From assembly GCA_948567375.1 (NCBI GenBank), contig OX419755.1, positions 15,133,001-15,197,000 of the forward strand: a stretch of DNA of 64,000 nucleotides, written 5' to 3'. Under the pieces are notes generated by a model. The model had not been told where the DNA came from and did no database searches. It saw only the letters and a program-made list of their open reading frames with translations. This document shows, piece by piece, positions 47,321 to 60,120 of this stretch; position 1 is the stretch's first letter; each line of letters begins with the position of its first letter. Made by a program: the position numbers and the translations under genes. The stretch comes from Lunularia cruciata (Eukaryota; Streptophyta; Marchantiopsida; Lunulariales; Lunulariaceae).

Positions 47321-48257
47321 AGAACATCAATTCTCTTTGTTTATATGCTAAGGATGGATCACTTAAGATTAAGTAATATCTACAAGTTGATGTAAGCATG
47401 CAATATTTTTCTTGCTATAGTTATCAATAGCAAAGGCAATGTTAATTCTAGTTCAACCTAAAGAAACTTCATAGCTTAATTTTTTAGATGTACACAAGAA
47501 CAAAGCAAACAAGATTGATAGAAATCTCCAAGTATTATGTCTAAACCCTAATTTAAATTTATTCTCTCTTATTGAAGTTTAGTTTTGTGTTTTAATTTTG
47601 CTACTTTTTAGCAAGTCTTTTTAATTTATTTCCATTGGTTGCTTCACCTTAGCCAAGATTTTAGTGCTAAGTTACAGGCCAAGAAGCTTAGTGATATTTT
47701 TTAGATAGACAGCTTATGCAAATGTTAAGCAAAGGCAAGGTCTCTACCAATCTTCTTGACCTATAGCTTGGTTTGAGAAACTCTAAAAATTTAGAATTTT
47801 TGTAAGAATGTTATGTTTTTGTGAAGCACCAAACTATGGGTCAAGAAGCTTGATGCCTCTTAGCCCACAGCTTGGTGTGTGTTTCTTCATTGTGAGGGAG
47901 ATGACAATGTGCTTTTCCATAATAAGAAGATCAAGATGCAAAAGGTTGAGTTTAAGAGGTTTTGAGTTTTGAAAAAGATAAAACATATTTATATTTCTTA
48001 AAATTTCATTCTAAAGTTTTGGTGCCTTCAAAATTGAGAACATTTTAAGATCCAATTGTTTAGCAATATGTTGTCAAAAAATTCATTAATGAGATGAGAA
48101 AGATGAATTTGTACTTAAATTTGTCTAGTATTATTGAAAAAGACCAAATCCAAGGAGAGCAATAGGAAAATGGAAACTCACATTGGAACACTTGAATGAG
48201 GGAAAACTCCAAATGCTTAGCATGAGCTTTGGCTTTAGTATTTATAGGTAACATACA

Positions 48258-48480
48258 AGGCCCTTGAGAAGCTTCTCAAGAAGTTTCCTTGAGCCGCTTT
48301 CTTAGAGTGCAAGCCAAGTTAACTAGGAAGCTTCTCAAGAAGCTTCCTTCTAGAAGCGAACTATTTGGCGTGCAAGCTAAGCTAGTGAGAAGCTTCTAGA
48401 AACTTCCTTCTAGAAGCTACCTGCTTGGGGTGCAAATTAACTAGTCGTGAAGCTTCCCCAGAAGCTTCCTAGATGCTTTT
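48258..48480. repeat. ~60-bp minisatellite rich in heat-shock-element-like motifs
   Basis: Four units with GAAGCTTC at 48268, 48327, 48389 and 48449 (spacing 59-62 bp), each with GTGCAAGC(C/T)AA-like and TTCCTTCTAGAAGC-like segments. Unit 3 contains GAAGCTTCTAGAAACTTC at 48389-48406, a perfect run of four alternating GAA/TTC blocks with 2-bp spacing, the consensus of a heat-shock factor site. The units are palindromic and could also be simple satellite DNA. No gene lies close by on either side; 47321-48257 has none recognised. Confidence 0.8.
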
Positions 48481-51049
48481 GGAATATTCTAGGCTAATTT
48501 GGCTTATTCCCTACTTTGTTAGCCTTACTAGCTACATCGCTAAACTCCATATTGTTACAATTATACTATGCTTGATAAGGACAACTATCTTACAAAAGAG
48601 TAATGGTCAAAACTTCCCCTCTCGAGTAGAAGTTCCATATTGTTGGTCATAACCACAATATCATTAATAGGTAAAATTTTCTCTATTTGTGCACTTACCC
48701 TCATCTCATTGTTTGCTTTTTGTTACGTATATGTTAGTTTTCAAAGTTGGAGTGTAATACTTTTTACACATGATGACAATGCATATGGTTAGATTCTATA
48801 TAGATACAAGTTTGTGAAAAGGATCCAATATTTCTACAATAGATTCAAACAGAAGATGTATGGACAATGCATTGAAGGAGATGTTGCTTCTTAAGATTAG
48901 TAACCTATTTGAAAAGGCATTTTAAAGGAATTTTTATTTCTATAACTATTCACAAACATGTATTTAACACAAGAAAATCATGAAATAATCAAGACCACAT
49001 CTTTGATATGTAGGAGAAAACCTTTGCAATTGGAAAAAGCAAGTGCATAAATCCTAGGATAGTAATACAACTTTTGTTTCCAAGGAGCATGACATGAAGC
49101 TCCTCTTGTGGAGGTTCAGGTAGTTAATCAATGATAGTAGGAAGCTCAAAATTCTCTAATACATGGTGACTTGCAACTTTAGCATTGATAATATTAATTT
49201 TAGTGTGATGATTTCAATATTCATAACTTCATCAAGTTTACATTTCAAGAAATTGGATTGGAAATCTTGGAGCATGGCTCAATTGTAAATTTAGGGATGT
49301 GCCTTCAATCAAAAGCTGATGGAGTTCTATAAATCATTTGCTAATACTTTGGTAGTTGTTCATAAGTAATCCTTTGTCCTTTACATACTTAAAATTTTTA
49401 TATTTTTGTGTAATGATGATTATTTTACTTATGAATTTTCTTAAATTATTTTGCAAATTAATATCAAGAAAAAACACATTTTCTATGGAGGAACACAGTG
49501 AAAGAAGCTATGTAAGAAGAAGCATCTAGGAAGTATAAGCATAATAGATTAAGACATCTTTAGTACAAATTTTGCTAACAAAGTTCCTCCAACACATTGA
49601 GAGTGTGTCATAAATTTAGATGCCAAAGACAAAGAGAAAGATGTTGGGATGTCCCTTTCAGATGGGTCCAACTACAAGTAATGTGATTTGATTTAGTTGA
49701 CAAAACCAAGAATTGGCCAATGATCACATCAATAGCTAATTTCTCAATGGTTAAAATAATTCACGTTCTCAAACCTAATGGGTCATAAAATAGATTTTTA
49801 TGAATTATTCTAACCAAAATGCCACTTGGAAATAGCTTGTTGCATTTTACAACCAAAATCTTGTTCTTGTTAGTTATTATTGCCTATTATTAGGTGTTGT
49901 TTGAGACTATGTTTACACGATGCATGTGGTTATATAGCCTCAAATCATATTATTAACTCCTGAATTAGACAAAGCACTTTTCTCACTACTCACTTTTATT
50001 GAAAATATTTTATTAGACTATTTGTAAGATGTACACTAGTAGTTTTATTCAAAATCTTTCTACATAAAAATAGCAAAAAAGTTTATTCTTATCATGGATA
50101 CATTACATTATATAATAAAAATATTTACAAATATAATCTCAGATCAAAATATAATATTTAATCTCTAAAAAGATCAAAAAAATTTACATATACCGTAAAA
50201 ATATACCATTGATTTTAAGGTCCTTTTAATGTTAATTCTAAAGCTTTTGTGTACAAAAACTTCTTATTGTTGAATTTACACAACACAAATGACACAATTG
50301 CAAATAAAGACACTCAACCATGGTATCTTGTTCTAGACACCACATATCAAGAACATATTCCACATTCAACTAAGTGAGGATCCAAGAGAGAGAACACAAG
50401 GGATTTATTGTTGGCTTGATAGTCTAAAAGAATTGCTTGTAGGTGATTCTATAGTTTCCTCCATCTTTCTTGCCTCCATCCATAATTTTAACATGTTGAA
50501 CTCTAAGGAAAAAACATGGCAAAATATTATACTTCTAAAACAATTTATAAGGATTATACTCAAACCTCATCACTTAAACTAGTGACATTGCACATTTGTA
50601 CAAGACTCATCATAACTCTAACAATTGATAGAATCACAACAAGAAGTTCTCCAAGACAAACCTACTAAATTGGTGCTAAGCTAGAGAGAATATTACTTTA
50701 GTAAATGGATAACATCCAAATTTCCATACATGACATTGTACTGATTTTTATTTTATGAATACTGAGGTCATTGCTTGTGATAAAGCCCATCCATCTTAAG
50801 GTCTAGGGGACATATGCAATTGAGACACAACCTACATGTTGTGATAAAGCCCATACATCTTAAGGTCTAGGGGACATATGATCATGGCTTATTGATGATT
50901 GGGTTTTAGTATTCTCATTCATACTGGGCTTTATAGCTAGTTTTAGATTCATATTAGGACTTAATTTTGCCTTAACTCAGATTTAGATGTGCTATTTTCA
51001 ATCTATCTTAAGTTCATGTAGGTTATTTGTATTCTCATTTGATTCTAAA
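48481..51049. other. Anonymous AT-rich DNA
   Basis: No gene recognised on either strand. A 64-bp tandem pair, TGTGATAAAGCCCAT(C/A)CATC, lies at 50776 and 50840, both units followed by TTAAGGTCTAGGGGACATAT. The end next to the LRR pseudogene (50900-51049) would be where a kinase domain follows in LRR receptor kinases, but no kinase motif is visible. Confidence 0.5.
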
Positions 51050-51773
51050 TGTGGTGTCAAAGATCTCATAGCTTTTGTGTTGCATGGCTACAAAGGCAAC
51101 ACACAAAAGTTACGATTCCCCAAAAATATTGCTTTCTCCATCAATTAGAACTGAGTAGAAATGGGAATCTGTCCTTCAATATCATTGAAACTCAGATTGA
51201 AATATACTAACCCTATAAGCTTCACAAAAAAGAGAGGTATAACCCCAAATAAGTTATATTGGATACATCAAGCAACTCCAAAACTCATAGTTTGGATAGG
51301 TGAGAAGGTATAGAACAATTAAAGCAATTTCTTGAAAGAAAAAAGTATCACATTCCATGAAGATTACCTAGGTCCTCAAGTATAGCACTTGTAAAATTGT
51401 TATTGTGCATGTGATGGAAATCTAGATGGAAAAAACATAATTTAGGACAAGCTCTTGACCTTTTCTCCAAACCACTATCTCTTCCTCAAGATATGCTTCA
51501 CCATTGGAGCCATTATCAATAAAATCTAAAGATTTGAGCATCTTTGACAAGTTCCCAAGAAGATTTCCATAGAAGTTATTGTTTGAAAGGCCTAACACAT
51601 GGAGAGAAGTTAATAGTGGGATTAAATAGGGAAATGAGCCCATCAAGTTATTTGAGTGTACAATAAGAAATCATAACAAGCTGATTATATTCTTGAAGCT
51701 TCTCAATAAAGAACCATGAAAGGAGTTGTAGCTTAAGTCTAGCACTAATAAGCTTTTGCAATAACTCAATGAG
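51050..51773 (-). pseudogene. LRR receptor pseudogene, C-terminal LRR end
   Basis: Minus strand. LRR repeats (51422-51646: LTSLHVLGLSNNNFYGNLLG, then LSKMLKSLDFI) run into a typical ectodomain end near 51120-51260, spread over frames: L-E-L-L-D-V-S-N, KLIGLVYFNLSFNDIEGQIP, then a GNRNFC block. The last resembles the LNLSFN-x-L-E-G-x-(V/I)-P...GN-x-x-L-C-G sequence of plant LRR-XII-type receptors. Stops and frameshifts are frequent. It continues upstream beyond the solo LTR. Confidence 0.65.
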
Positions 51774-52362
51774 TGTAATACCATTAGCTAGGCATATTAT
51801 CAAGAGATGGAAATTAGCTTGTTAATATCTAGAAGGATGTTATATATGATGGTCTAAGTAGATCAGATAGAAGTGCCACTAGAAGAGTACTTCCACTAAT
51901 AAGGTAAAGGTCAAAAATACCTTGAAAACTTCAAAGCCAATTTTGGAGACCTAAAAAAATGAATTAGGCTTTAAAATTGATGAAAAAAACCCCCTCTCTC
52001 TCCAGCTTGTTCATCTTGTCAAAATCTTTCCAATGGTACCTCAACCATGTGGTTTTGAGTTTCTTATAGAAAGATTCTCTGAATATTCCCTCTAGTTAAA
52101 CTTGTTTGGCCAACTAGTTAGGACAAAGATCAACCTATCACCAATCCATGCAATTAATCTTAGGGTGGAGATCACTAACATGTCACCAATCTATGTATCT
52201 GATCCAAGGGCAGAGCTCCCTTTGAGAGGATCCTCTTTGCTATTTAATGAAGAAAATGTGCTCCTTTGGGGCATGCGGGTATTGAGAGATGAAGCCTTGT
52301 GTTTCTCTTGTGTTTCTTCTCTTATATTTCTTGGGGTGTTCTCTTGTACTTAGAACATTACA
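51774..52362 (+). mobile_element. Solo LTR with perfect 5-bp TSD in LRR pseudogene
   Basis: 589 bp, TGTAATACC...ACATTACA, flanked by ATGAG at 51769-51773 and 52363-52367. It has the family U3 (AGAAGGATGTTATATATGAT) and the AATGAAGAAAATGTGCTCC block. It splits the LRR reading frame, so insertion followed gene formation; whether it caused or followed the loss of function is unknown. Confidence 0.92.
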
Positions 52363-52379
52363 ATGAGGTAGGGATTAGA

Positions 52380-52700
52380 ATTGTGAGTTTGTTGTAGACC
52401 AAAGTAATTGTTGTCAATGAATATCCTTCATGTCCAAAGATTGCTTGGAATTGCACCAATGAGGTTGTTGTTGTCAAGTTTGAGCCATACTATGGATGAA
52501 AGGTGTAACAACCCATAGGTTACCAAATTGTAGTAAATTTCAAGTAATTGTTTGGTCCCACAAGGATATTGATAATACAAAGTGAAATTACCAATGTAGT
52601 TCTTTATTATCACTTCTTTCAACTCTTTGGAAGATACCACTCCCAAAGGAGCACAACAACACCAAGAAGGCACATTGTAGAAATAAGAACTCAAAAATCA
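52380..52700 (-). pseudogene. LRR receptor pseudogene, middle piece
   Basis: A short minus-strand LRR piece. It holds LLHLSSIVWLKLDNNNLIGA followed by IPSNLW, a good fit to the plant LxxLxxLxLxxNxLxGxIPxxL repeat, near 52428-52510. Upstream in the same open frame (52510-52694) the sequence is not recognisably LRR. It lies between the solo LTR and the unrelated pseudogene at 53216-55650. Confidence 0.55.
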
Positions 52701-53215
52701 TAACCTTGATAACTCTGAATCCAAATTGGTCTTGATTGTGATGTTTCAATTTGATACAAAGGCATCTACTTCACTACAAAGTCACTTTGCTTGAAATGAT
52801 TTTTGACCCTTCCCAAAAGGCATGTACTTCTCATTGTAAACTCTCCATACTTTGCTTCAAATGCTGATTATTGTCAATACTAAAATTTCCTCAAGATATG
52901 TCAAGGTATTTCTTTGGAAGTTTTGATTGAGGATTAAACACACATAGCCAAGGAATACTTAGGATTAAACACACCAAACACTCATCACTTCAATTGAAAA
53001 AATCATCAAACATATTACACATGAAGTTGTAGCATTCACATGTGCAAATTGAGAAAAGGACAAAAAATGCTAGACACTTTCACTTTATTTACCTTTTGCT
53101 TCAATCAAACATAAAGCATAGCAAATGTTTGCTCTAAGTAGCTTTCCCACATGGGATTTACAAAACTGAAAAATAACTATACTTCAGCCGTTATTCTAAT
53201 CTACCACATTAAGTA

Positions 53216-55650
53216 CTATAGTAGGACCATCTACATCTCTTGACTTTGCTACCTCTTCCCTAACTATCATACTATTGTCTACTCATACTTTTGTTACTTT
53301 GTCTTCTATAACTACCATTTCCTTGTCTTGTTCACATTGTACATCAACTTTGGGTTTAAGTAAATTGACGAGTTCTTTGATCTCACTTTGCATCATTGTG
53401 ATATTTAGACACAAAGTATCACAAACCTCTTGCATCTATCTATCACATTGATTGTGTAGCTTTTCTAACAATCAATTCATATCCTCATCACTAGCTGCCC
53501 TACTCTTTGTCTCCTGCATATGCAACTTAAGCTCATGCAATTAGGCTTCAGTCCTTACTCCCTCCAGCTGCTTAGATATCATTGCTTGAAATCAAAGGAT
53601 TTTTTCATCCAACATCTCTCTCAACATGATTGGCTCAACTATTGTAGCTTGATGTGTCCGGTGTTCTGGCTTTACCCAATAGGTTTTGCAATTGGGCAAC
53701 TTTGGCAGCATGGTCCTTCTTAAGGGTCACCAAAGAGATCTCCAATGCTTTGATCTTGAGTTGCACAAAATGAAGTTTAGCCCAATGTTATGTTTCCACT
53801 TCACTTGCTTACAAAGTTCATTCTCTTGCTTGTTTTGCTTTTGTAAACTTGTGGCTTCCAAGGTCTTCATCTCATCCTAGAGCTGTCAGATTTGTTTGGT
53901 CTACACTTGCACCACCAAGGATTTTTGGGCCAAATTTTTTCTCTTTTTTTTTTTTTTACCCCTTCATGTTCCATTACCTTGACACACACTTAATCCACAA
54001 CCCTCAAAGTTTGAATCTTTTTCACAATTCACACCACATACTCTTCAATTGTCCTTTCAAGATGAACTCATTTGTGTGCATTGCCTTGACCAACAAAGTA
54101 TAACCACTCACTCTCAAATAATCAATTTTGGACATTGATAACAAAGTCTATAAATAACTGATTAGTGGATATAGAGTACCCATGATGAACTTAGGACCAT
54201 CAACACTAGACCCTTCATTACCAATGACCATTGAAAACCATCCTTCCAAAGCATTACTTGGAGTTAAATACATGGCCTACAAATATAATCGGCACAAATA
54301 AGAACATAGGTTTAGAGCATGATGTCAGATTTCCTTCTAGACATTTGTTGTCCTCCTCACAATTTCCTTTTGTTACAACCTGAGCTGCAACAAAGGACTC
54401 GGTAGCTCTAGGCACAGACAATGTAAATTCATCATCTTTATCATTGTCAAAATTGGTCTTCAAACTCAAAGCATGCAAATTCAGCTTGTCCTCATCCATT
54501 ATCGGTTCTCCTTGAGAACCAATAGGCACTTTACCCTCTGACAATAGATCAATAAGTTCTTTAGGGTCTTTCCTTGGTCATTTGGCCAAATGTGTAGAGA
54601 CACATTTACTTTGAAGAGACAAAGTACATTTGGTTTTTCTCTTCATGACCTATCTTTCTACCTTTAAAAACTCTCCTAATGACCTAAATATCTCATCTCC
54701 CTCTTGGAGTTGCTTTATGAAGGTAACATCATCTGGATCCTCATAAAGAACATCCTATGAGTAAAAATGATTGGGAAACTTCTATCTCCTCTCCCACCTC
54801 AATAGGTTCAGCCCAAGGTACAAATACATTGCAAATAGGATAATATGATGAGGCCATATTCCCTATCCAAGTCTCTTACCATCTTCCTCACATTAGTATA
54901 AAAGATTTGACCCTAATTCATACTTGCCTCTCAAAACATCATATCAAAGAATATTGCTCATGTAATGCTAATGTAAGTGGTTTGTTCAAGTCTAAACAAA
55001 TGCATGAAGAAACTAATGGTGTGTCATTTAACAAGTTCTCAATATGATCCTACCTTGTACCCATTTTCCAACCATTATTTTGCAAACTTGGCCTTAATGT
55101 CATTTGTCTCATCTTTTGGCCCAAATTTTTAATCAAATGTCAACCCTCTCAAATTCCTAACTTTAAGTCCTAAAATTATTACCTAGTCTTGCAACTTCTA
55201 CACCTACGGTTTCCTTCATTGGTTCTGACTCCCATCCATTCCACCATCAATCATCTTTTGCAAAATCTAAGATACTTACTTCCTAATTCTAGAGTAGGAA
55301 TGTCAACTACATCTTGACAAACTTTGCATGTTTTCACATGACCAAACTTTGCACATTTGGCCTCTATTGCCCGCTTGTCAATATGTGGACTACAAATTTT
55401 CTACCACATCAATTTGGGTTCAACTCCCTTCTTAGGCATTTTGGCTCCCAACATCACTCAACTTCCAACACTCTCACTAAGGTACCCAAATACACTCAAA
55501 GTTTCAATAAAATTCTCAAAGAGTTCATCTTCCTACATGTACTCATCTTGTTTAAAACCCATGCTTCATTATTGGTCCTTAATCATTCCTCACCATTCTC
55601 ACATGCCATGTCATGCAAGCCAAATCCCTTACATTGACTAGTCTTTTGGT
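53216..55650 (-). pseudogene. Unidentified pseudogene inside the LRR locus
   Basis: Minus-strand sequence with codon-like structure but many stops. Readable parts, in order: C-A-K-F-G-H-V-K-T-C-K-V-C-Q with VDIPTLELGSKYLRFCK (about 55265-55370); VTFIKQLQEGDEIFRSLGEF (about 54660-54730); an open frame 54254-54544 (PKELIDLLSEGKVPIGSQGE, then an acidic DEDKLNLHALSL region). The end, 53216-53520, is coiled-coil-like (QETKSRAASDED, TMMQSEIKELVNLLKPKV, a terminal stop at 53216). I do not recognise the protein. It separates LRR pieces at 52700 and 55920, so it is probably part of an insertion. A gag-like or host-derived gene carried by a transposon are guesses. Confidence 0.45.
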
Positions 55651-55920
55651 GGTGCTATTCAAATTCTAACCATCATATTAACTTACTCCATACATACTCT
55701 TGCCAACTCCTTCAATCATTGTATCTCTTATTTAACTCTGAAGTGACCTAGTTACCTTACCTCAAATTATTGCAGAAAACTCATTTCTTTCTACTTAACT
55801 ATGACATTGGACTAACATATGAATTTTACCCTAAATGTAATAAAAATTTCCCCTTCTCTTTAAAATACTAAAAAAAAATCTATCTTTACTCCTAAAAAAA
55901 ATTTTATTAGGCACTACAAA

Positions 55921-58260
55921 AGGTTTGCACTATTGGATGCTCTAATACCTTCCATGGAATTAGGAGAAATATTCAAAACTTTCAAGGCATGTAAAGAGGA
56001 CATCCAATCTCCAAGAATAACTCCCAATACTTGGTTCTTGAAAAGTATCAAATTTGTGAGCTTCTTTAGATAATTCAAGTTGAATGGTATACCACTTGAG
56101 AGTAAGTTCCTCTAGAGATATAGATGTACCATAAATGAACAATTTCCAAAAGAAAATGATATCTTCCTAGTCAAGTTGTTGTTGAAGACCAATACAATTT
56201 GCAACTTTGAACAATTCTTGAAAGGGTGAAGTAATGTTGCTTGTCAATGCATTGTCATGCAAGAAAAATTATTGCAACTATGCCAACTCTTCCAATCAGC
56301 TCAAATCTAGCCTACTAATTTATTTGTATTGAGCATAAGGTTTTTCAACTTTTCACAATTTCTCAAGGATGCATGAATATTGCTTGTCAATGCATTATCA
56401 TGCAGGTTAAGATTTTGCAACTCCTCCAATTCTCCCAACTCAATTGGTATTTGGCCTATAATCTATTTTTGTAGAGCCCCAAGGATGTAGGAATTTTTCT
56501 TGTCAATGCATTCTTAGTCAAGGAAGATAGTCAAACTCATCCAGTTCTTTTTAACCCAACTAGTATGTGGCTTGCCAATTTGTCCATGATAAGTCAAGGA
56601 ATTGAAACTTTGAATAACTTCCTAAGGATGCAAGAACATTGCTTGTAAATGCATTTTCATGTAGGTAAAGGTACTACAACTCTACTAATTGGCTATCAAT
56701 TTCTTTTTGGAGAGGTAAAGGCTTTGCAAATTTGCATAATTTCTCAAGGATGCAAGAATGTTGCTTGTCAACACATTATCATGTAGGTTAAGAATTTTAG
56801 CTTTCCCAAATTCTCCTAACTCAACTTGTATTTGTCCTATCAATCTTTTATAAAGCACAAGGATTTGCAACTTTGCATAATTTCCCAAAGACGTAGGAAT
56901 GTTGCCTCTCAATGCATTCCCATACCATGAAAGGTATTTTTACTCTCCAAGTTCTTCCAACTCAGCTAGTATATGGCCTTCCAATTTGTTTGTGGAGAGG
57001 TCAAGGGTTTGCAACTTTAGACAATTTCCCAAGGATGTAGGAACGTGCCTATCCACACATTATCATGCAAGGAAAGGTGTTTTAATTCCCCAATTCTTTC
57101 AACTCAGATGGTATGTGGCTTGCCAATTTGTTTGTGGCAAGGTTGAGATATTGCAACTTTGAACAATTTCCCAAAGATGCAAGAATGTTGCCTCTCAATT
57201 CATTCTCATGCAAATCAAGGAATTGCAACTCTGCCAATTCTCTCAACTCACTTGGTATTTGGCCTGCCAATTTGTTTTTCTAGGAGCTAAGCATTTGCAA
57301 GTTTACATAGTTTCACAAGGATGCAAGAATGCTGCCTATCAAAACATTCTCACCTAAGGAAAGGGATTGCAACTCAACCAATTCTCCCAACTCAATTGAT
57401 ATTTTGCTTGTCAATTTGTTCATGTAGAGTGTAAGGTTTTGCAACTCCAAGGATATAAGAATGTTGCCTATCAATGCATTCGCATGCAATGTAAGGTATT
57501 ATAGCTCCTATAATTTGCACAAGTCAACATTCTTCATTACGTAAAAGGTTTTTAGTTGTTCCAACTCTCCCAACTAAGATAGTATCTTTCTCTTCAACTT
57601 GTAGTAAGAAAAATCAATAGTTTGTAAATTGGGAGCAATACATATAAAAATAGAATTTTCAAATCAAGAGAGATAGTATACAACTTAAAACAATAAATCC
57701 TAAATCCTAAATCTATAAATCTTTCTTGTTAAGTCCATTATAGAATAAGACTAGATTTTGCAACTCACAAGATCTATAGAACTCTTTATTGTTATTTTCT
57801 TGTAAAGTGTTTCTCACTAAAATCAAGTAAATTATCACCTTAATAAGTTTATTAAATATTTGGGAATTAAACCTAAATTTGAGTTGTTGGACAAATCCAA
57901 ATACTATAGAGAGGTAATACTTCACAATATTTCAAAGGATTATTCACCATCGAGCTTCATGCCACTCAAATAAACCCCAACAACCTAGAACTCATCCAAT
58001 GTAGAGTTGTATTCTACCTTTCCAATGTAGAGTTGTATTATACCTTTCCATGACCGCAAATTGTAGTCATTCACTTTCCAAGTGGCTTATTTTCTCCTTG
58101 GACCTTTGATGGACAATTTGAATTCAATTAATACTTGGACATCAAATGGATTGATCAACTCACTTGCAAGACTTTGGTGCCATTTTGCCATATTGTATTG
58201 GATAGAAATGAAATTTGATACTCTTCTCTCTAAATTATGGTGCACTAGCAGCCATTTTAG
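55921..58260 (-). pseudogene. LRR receptor pseudogene, N-terminal part and LRR array
   Basis: The N-terminal domain near 58070-58140 reads L-I-E-F-K-L-S-I-K-G-P-R-R-K then WND-like and S-W-K-G-I, the LRRNT_2 pattern (ALLxFKxSIxxDP...W-x-G-V). A possible ATG precedes it near 58235. A long array of about 72-bp (24-aa) LRR units follows from about 57700 to 55950. The clearest are at 57082-57270 (MAGQIPSELRELAELQFLDL, LRGNILASLGNCSKLQYLNL) and 56685-56912. Frames change repeatedly. Plant LRR receptors perceive peptides, glycans or microbial molecules at the cell surface; this locus cannot. A 25-bp tandem duplication sits at about 57994-58044. Confidence 0.7.
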
Positions 58261-59834
58261 GACTCATGCCACATGTGAGATTATTTGAATTGTGGACTAA
58301 CATGATCTAGATAGAAAGAAATAGGATATTCGTAATGAAGTATAAGGCTTCTTGCATCACCATTTCCTCTACTTTATGTTGCTTCATGCAAGTAACTATA
58401 GTCCACTACCCATATGCATGTAGTGTGTGGGAAGAATGTTTAGGTATCACAAAAAGAAAAACCAGAATCCATACCTAGCTCGCTATAGCAAGCTAGATAG
58501 GAATCCACAAAGCATGTTGTTGTGGAGGCACACAACTCTAAAGCTAAAGCAATCATAAATAAAATAAAAAATAAGAAACCTAGAAACCTTGGGCCTTTGG
58601 CCTATGTAGAGTACTTCTCCTTATAGTCTTGTGCACTCTAGGTCCTTCTTTCATAAAGAAGTCTCCTATTTGAAGGAAAATGCTTATGCACCTTTCGACT
58701 CATACGCACGTAATGCTTCAATTTACAAGCCCAAACACGCTCTCCATGCACTACATGTCTTCTTTCTTAGCCATTTTAGCTTGTGTCCTTGTTTGTCAAT
58801 TTTTTATGTCAATTTTTTTCTATTTTTGAAAGCATCAATTTTTTCATTTTTTGTTTTACAACCCTCTTGGGGTGATATCAGGAAAGAAAACCCTTAGGAG
58901 CATCAGCAGTTCTTGGTAGGCTTTGCTTTGTCCTTGAATTAGTCATGAAAATTTGAGGCTCTAAGCTCATTATGTTGACTTTGAGTATGGATAGATTGTT
59001 TTATCACATGTTCATTTTTTCATATCATATTAATGCCAGTTCCTAATGGATCACTCAATGGACTTGAGATGATTCTTGCACTTGTATACAATGCTTGCAA
59101 TCTCTACCTTGATGTTATATCCTCTTTATGTCTATGTAATTATCTTAATTCTTGCTTGCACATGAGAGGGGCTCAAACTTGAAACTCAAGAATTTAATCT
59201 TCAATCCTTTTTGGGACATTCAATTTTGAAAGATGCATTGCTCATGGAAAAATTGTGGCAACCCACCTTCATGCTATTTGTACATTTTTCTTTTCTATTC
59301 CAATTTTCATAGAGTAATTAAAGGTCAAGAAAGCTATTAAGGCTAGAACAAGAGATTGTGCCATTTATCATTGATCTAGAAGGTAACCAACCACACATGA
59401 GTATGAGAATATGACATAAGAAAAACACCATTGTTCCTCTATACCCACAGATCACAAGGACAATGATCCTCATGGTTGTGATTCTTGTGATTGTGATCTT
59501 TGTGATTCAATGATCATGATTTCTCAATGATGATGACCGTAAGGGTAAAATTTATGAAAAACTAATTTCAGACATCATTGGCCTAGTGGAAGATCATCAG
59601 CCTAGAACATCATCAGCATGGGAAACTTTTGGCCCAAACACCTTTGCACATAACAAGGCTGATAACTCCATTATACATGTCCAAATGAAGCAAGTTTTAT
59701 TTTGTTAGAAGCATTTTTTTTCATGAGCTTTCCACAGCCAACAAAATTGTAGCATTTGGAGGTCTGCAGCAAAAGTTACAACTATACCAAGTTATGACCA
59801 TGTGGACTTTGTATATGGACCTAATTGCTTGTAC
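58261..59834. other. Anonymous DNA
   Basis: No gene recognised. Open frame 58631-58897 (plus) ends in a hydrophobic, Phe-rich stretch but has no homologous copy in the window. A perfect small palindrome, TAGCTCGCTATAGCAAGCTA-like, lies at about 58478-58498. Confidence 0.5.
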
Positions 59835-60120
59835 CTTGTATTTGTATCATTATCTCATACCTCATACTTTTTATGTCATATTTCACCTCATGCCTCATAC
59901 CTCATACACAAACGTCATATCTTGTACCTCACCTTGTACTTTGTATCTTTTTCTTTGCCTCAACCTCACCTAGTAATCAGACCTTTCCTTGTACTTGTCT
60001 TTGATCTCATACTCCTTGTACTTGTACTCAGACCTCATCTCTTGTACCTCATACCTGATCATCTCATACCTTGCCTTGTACCTCAACATGATCTTCATAT
60101 CTTGCACCTCAATACAAGCC
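59835..60120. repeat. Degenerate CTCATAC/CTTGTAC minisatellite
   Basis: Irregular short repeats of CCTCATAC, CTTGTACCTC and CTTGTACTT-type units, about 8-30 bp apart, give a pyrimidine-rich plus strand. The open frames here on both strands (59802-60167 plus, 59970-60200 minus) are by-products of the repeat and are not annotated. Confidence 0.8.

Noticed and set aside
55912-55924. CACTACAAAA as a CACTA transposon end
   Set aside because: No inverted partner (TTTTGTAGTG) was seen near 52700 and no 3-bp target duplication, so it was not annotated.
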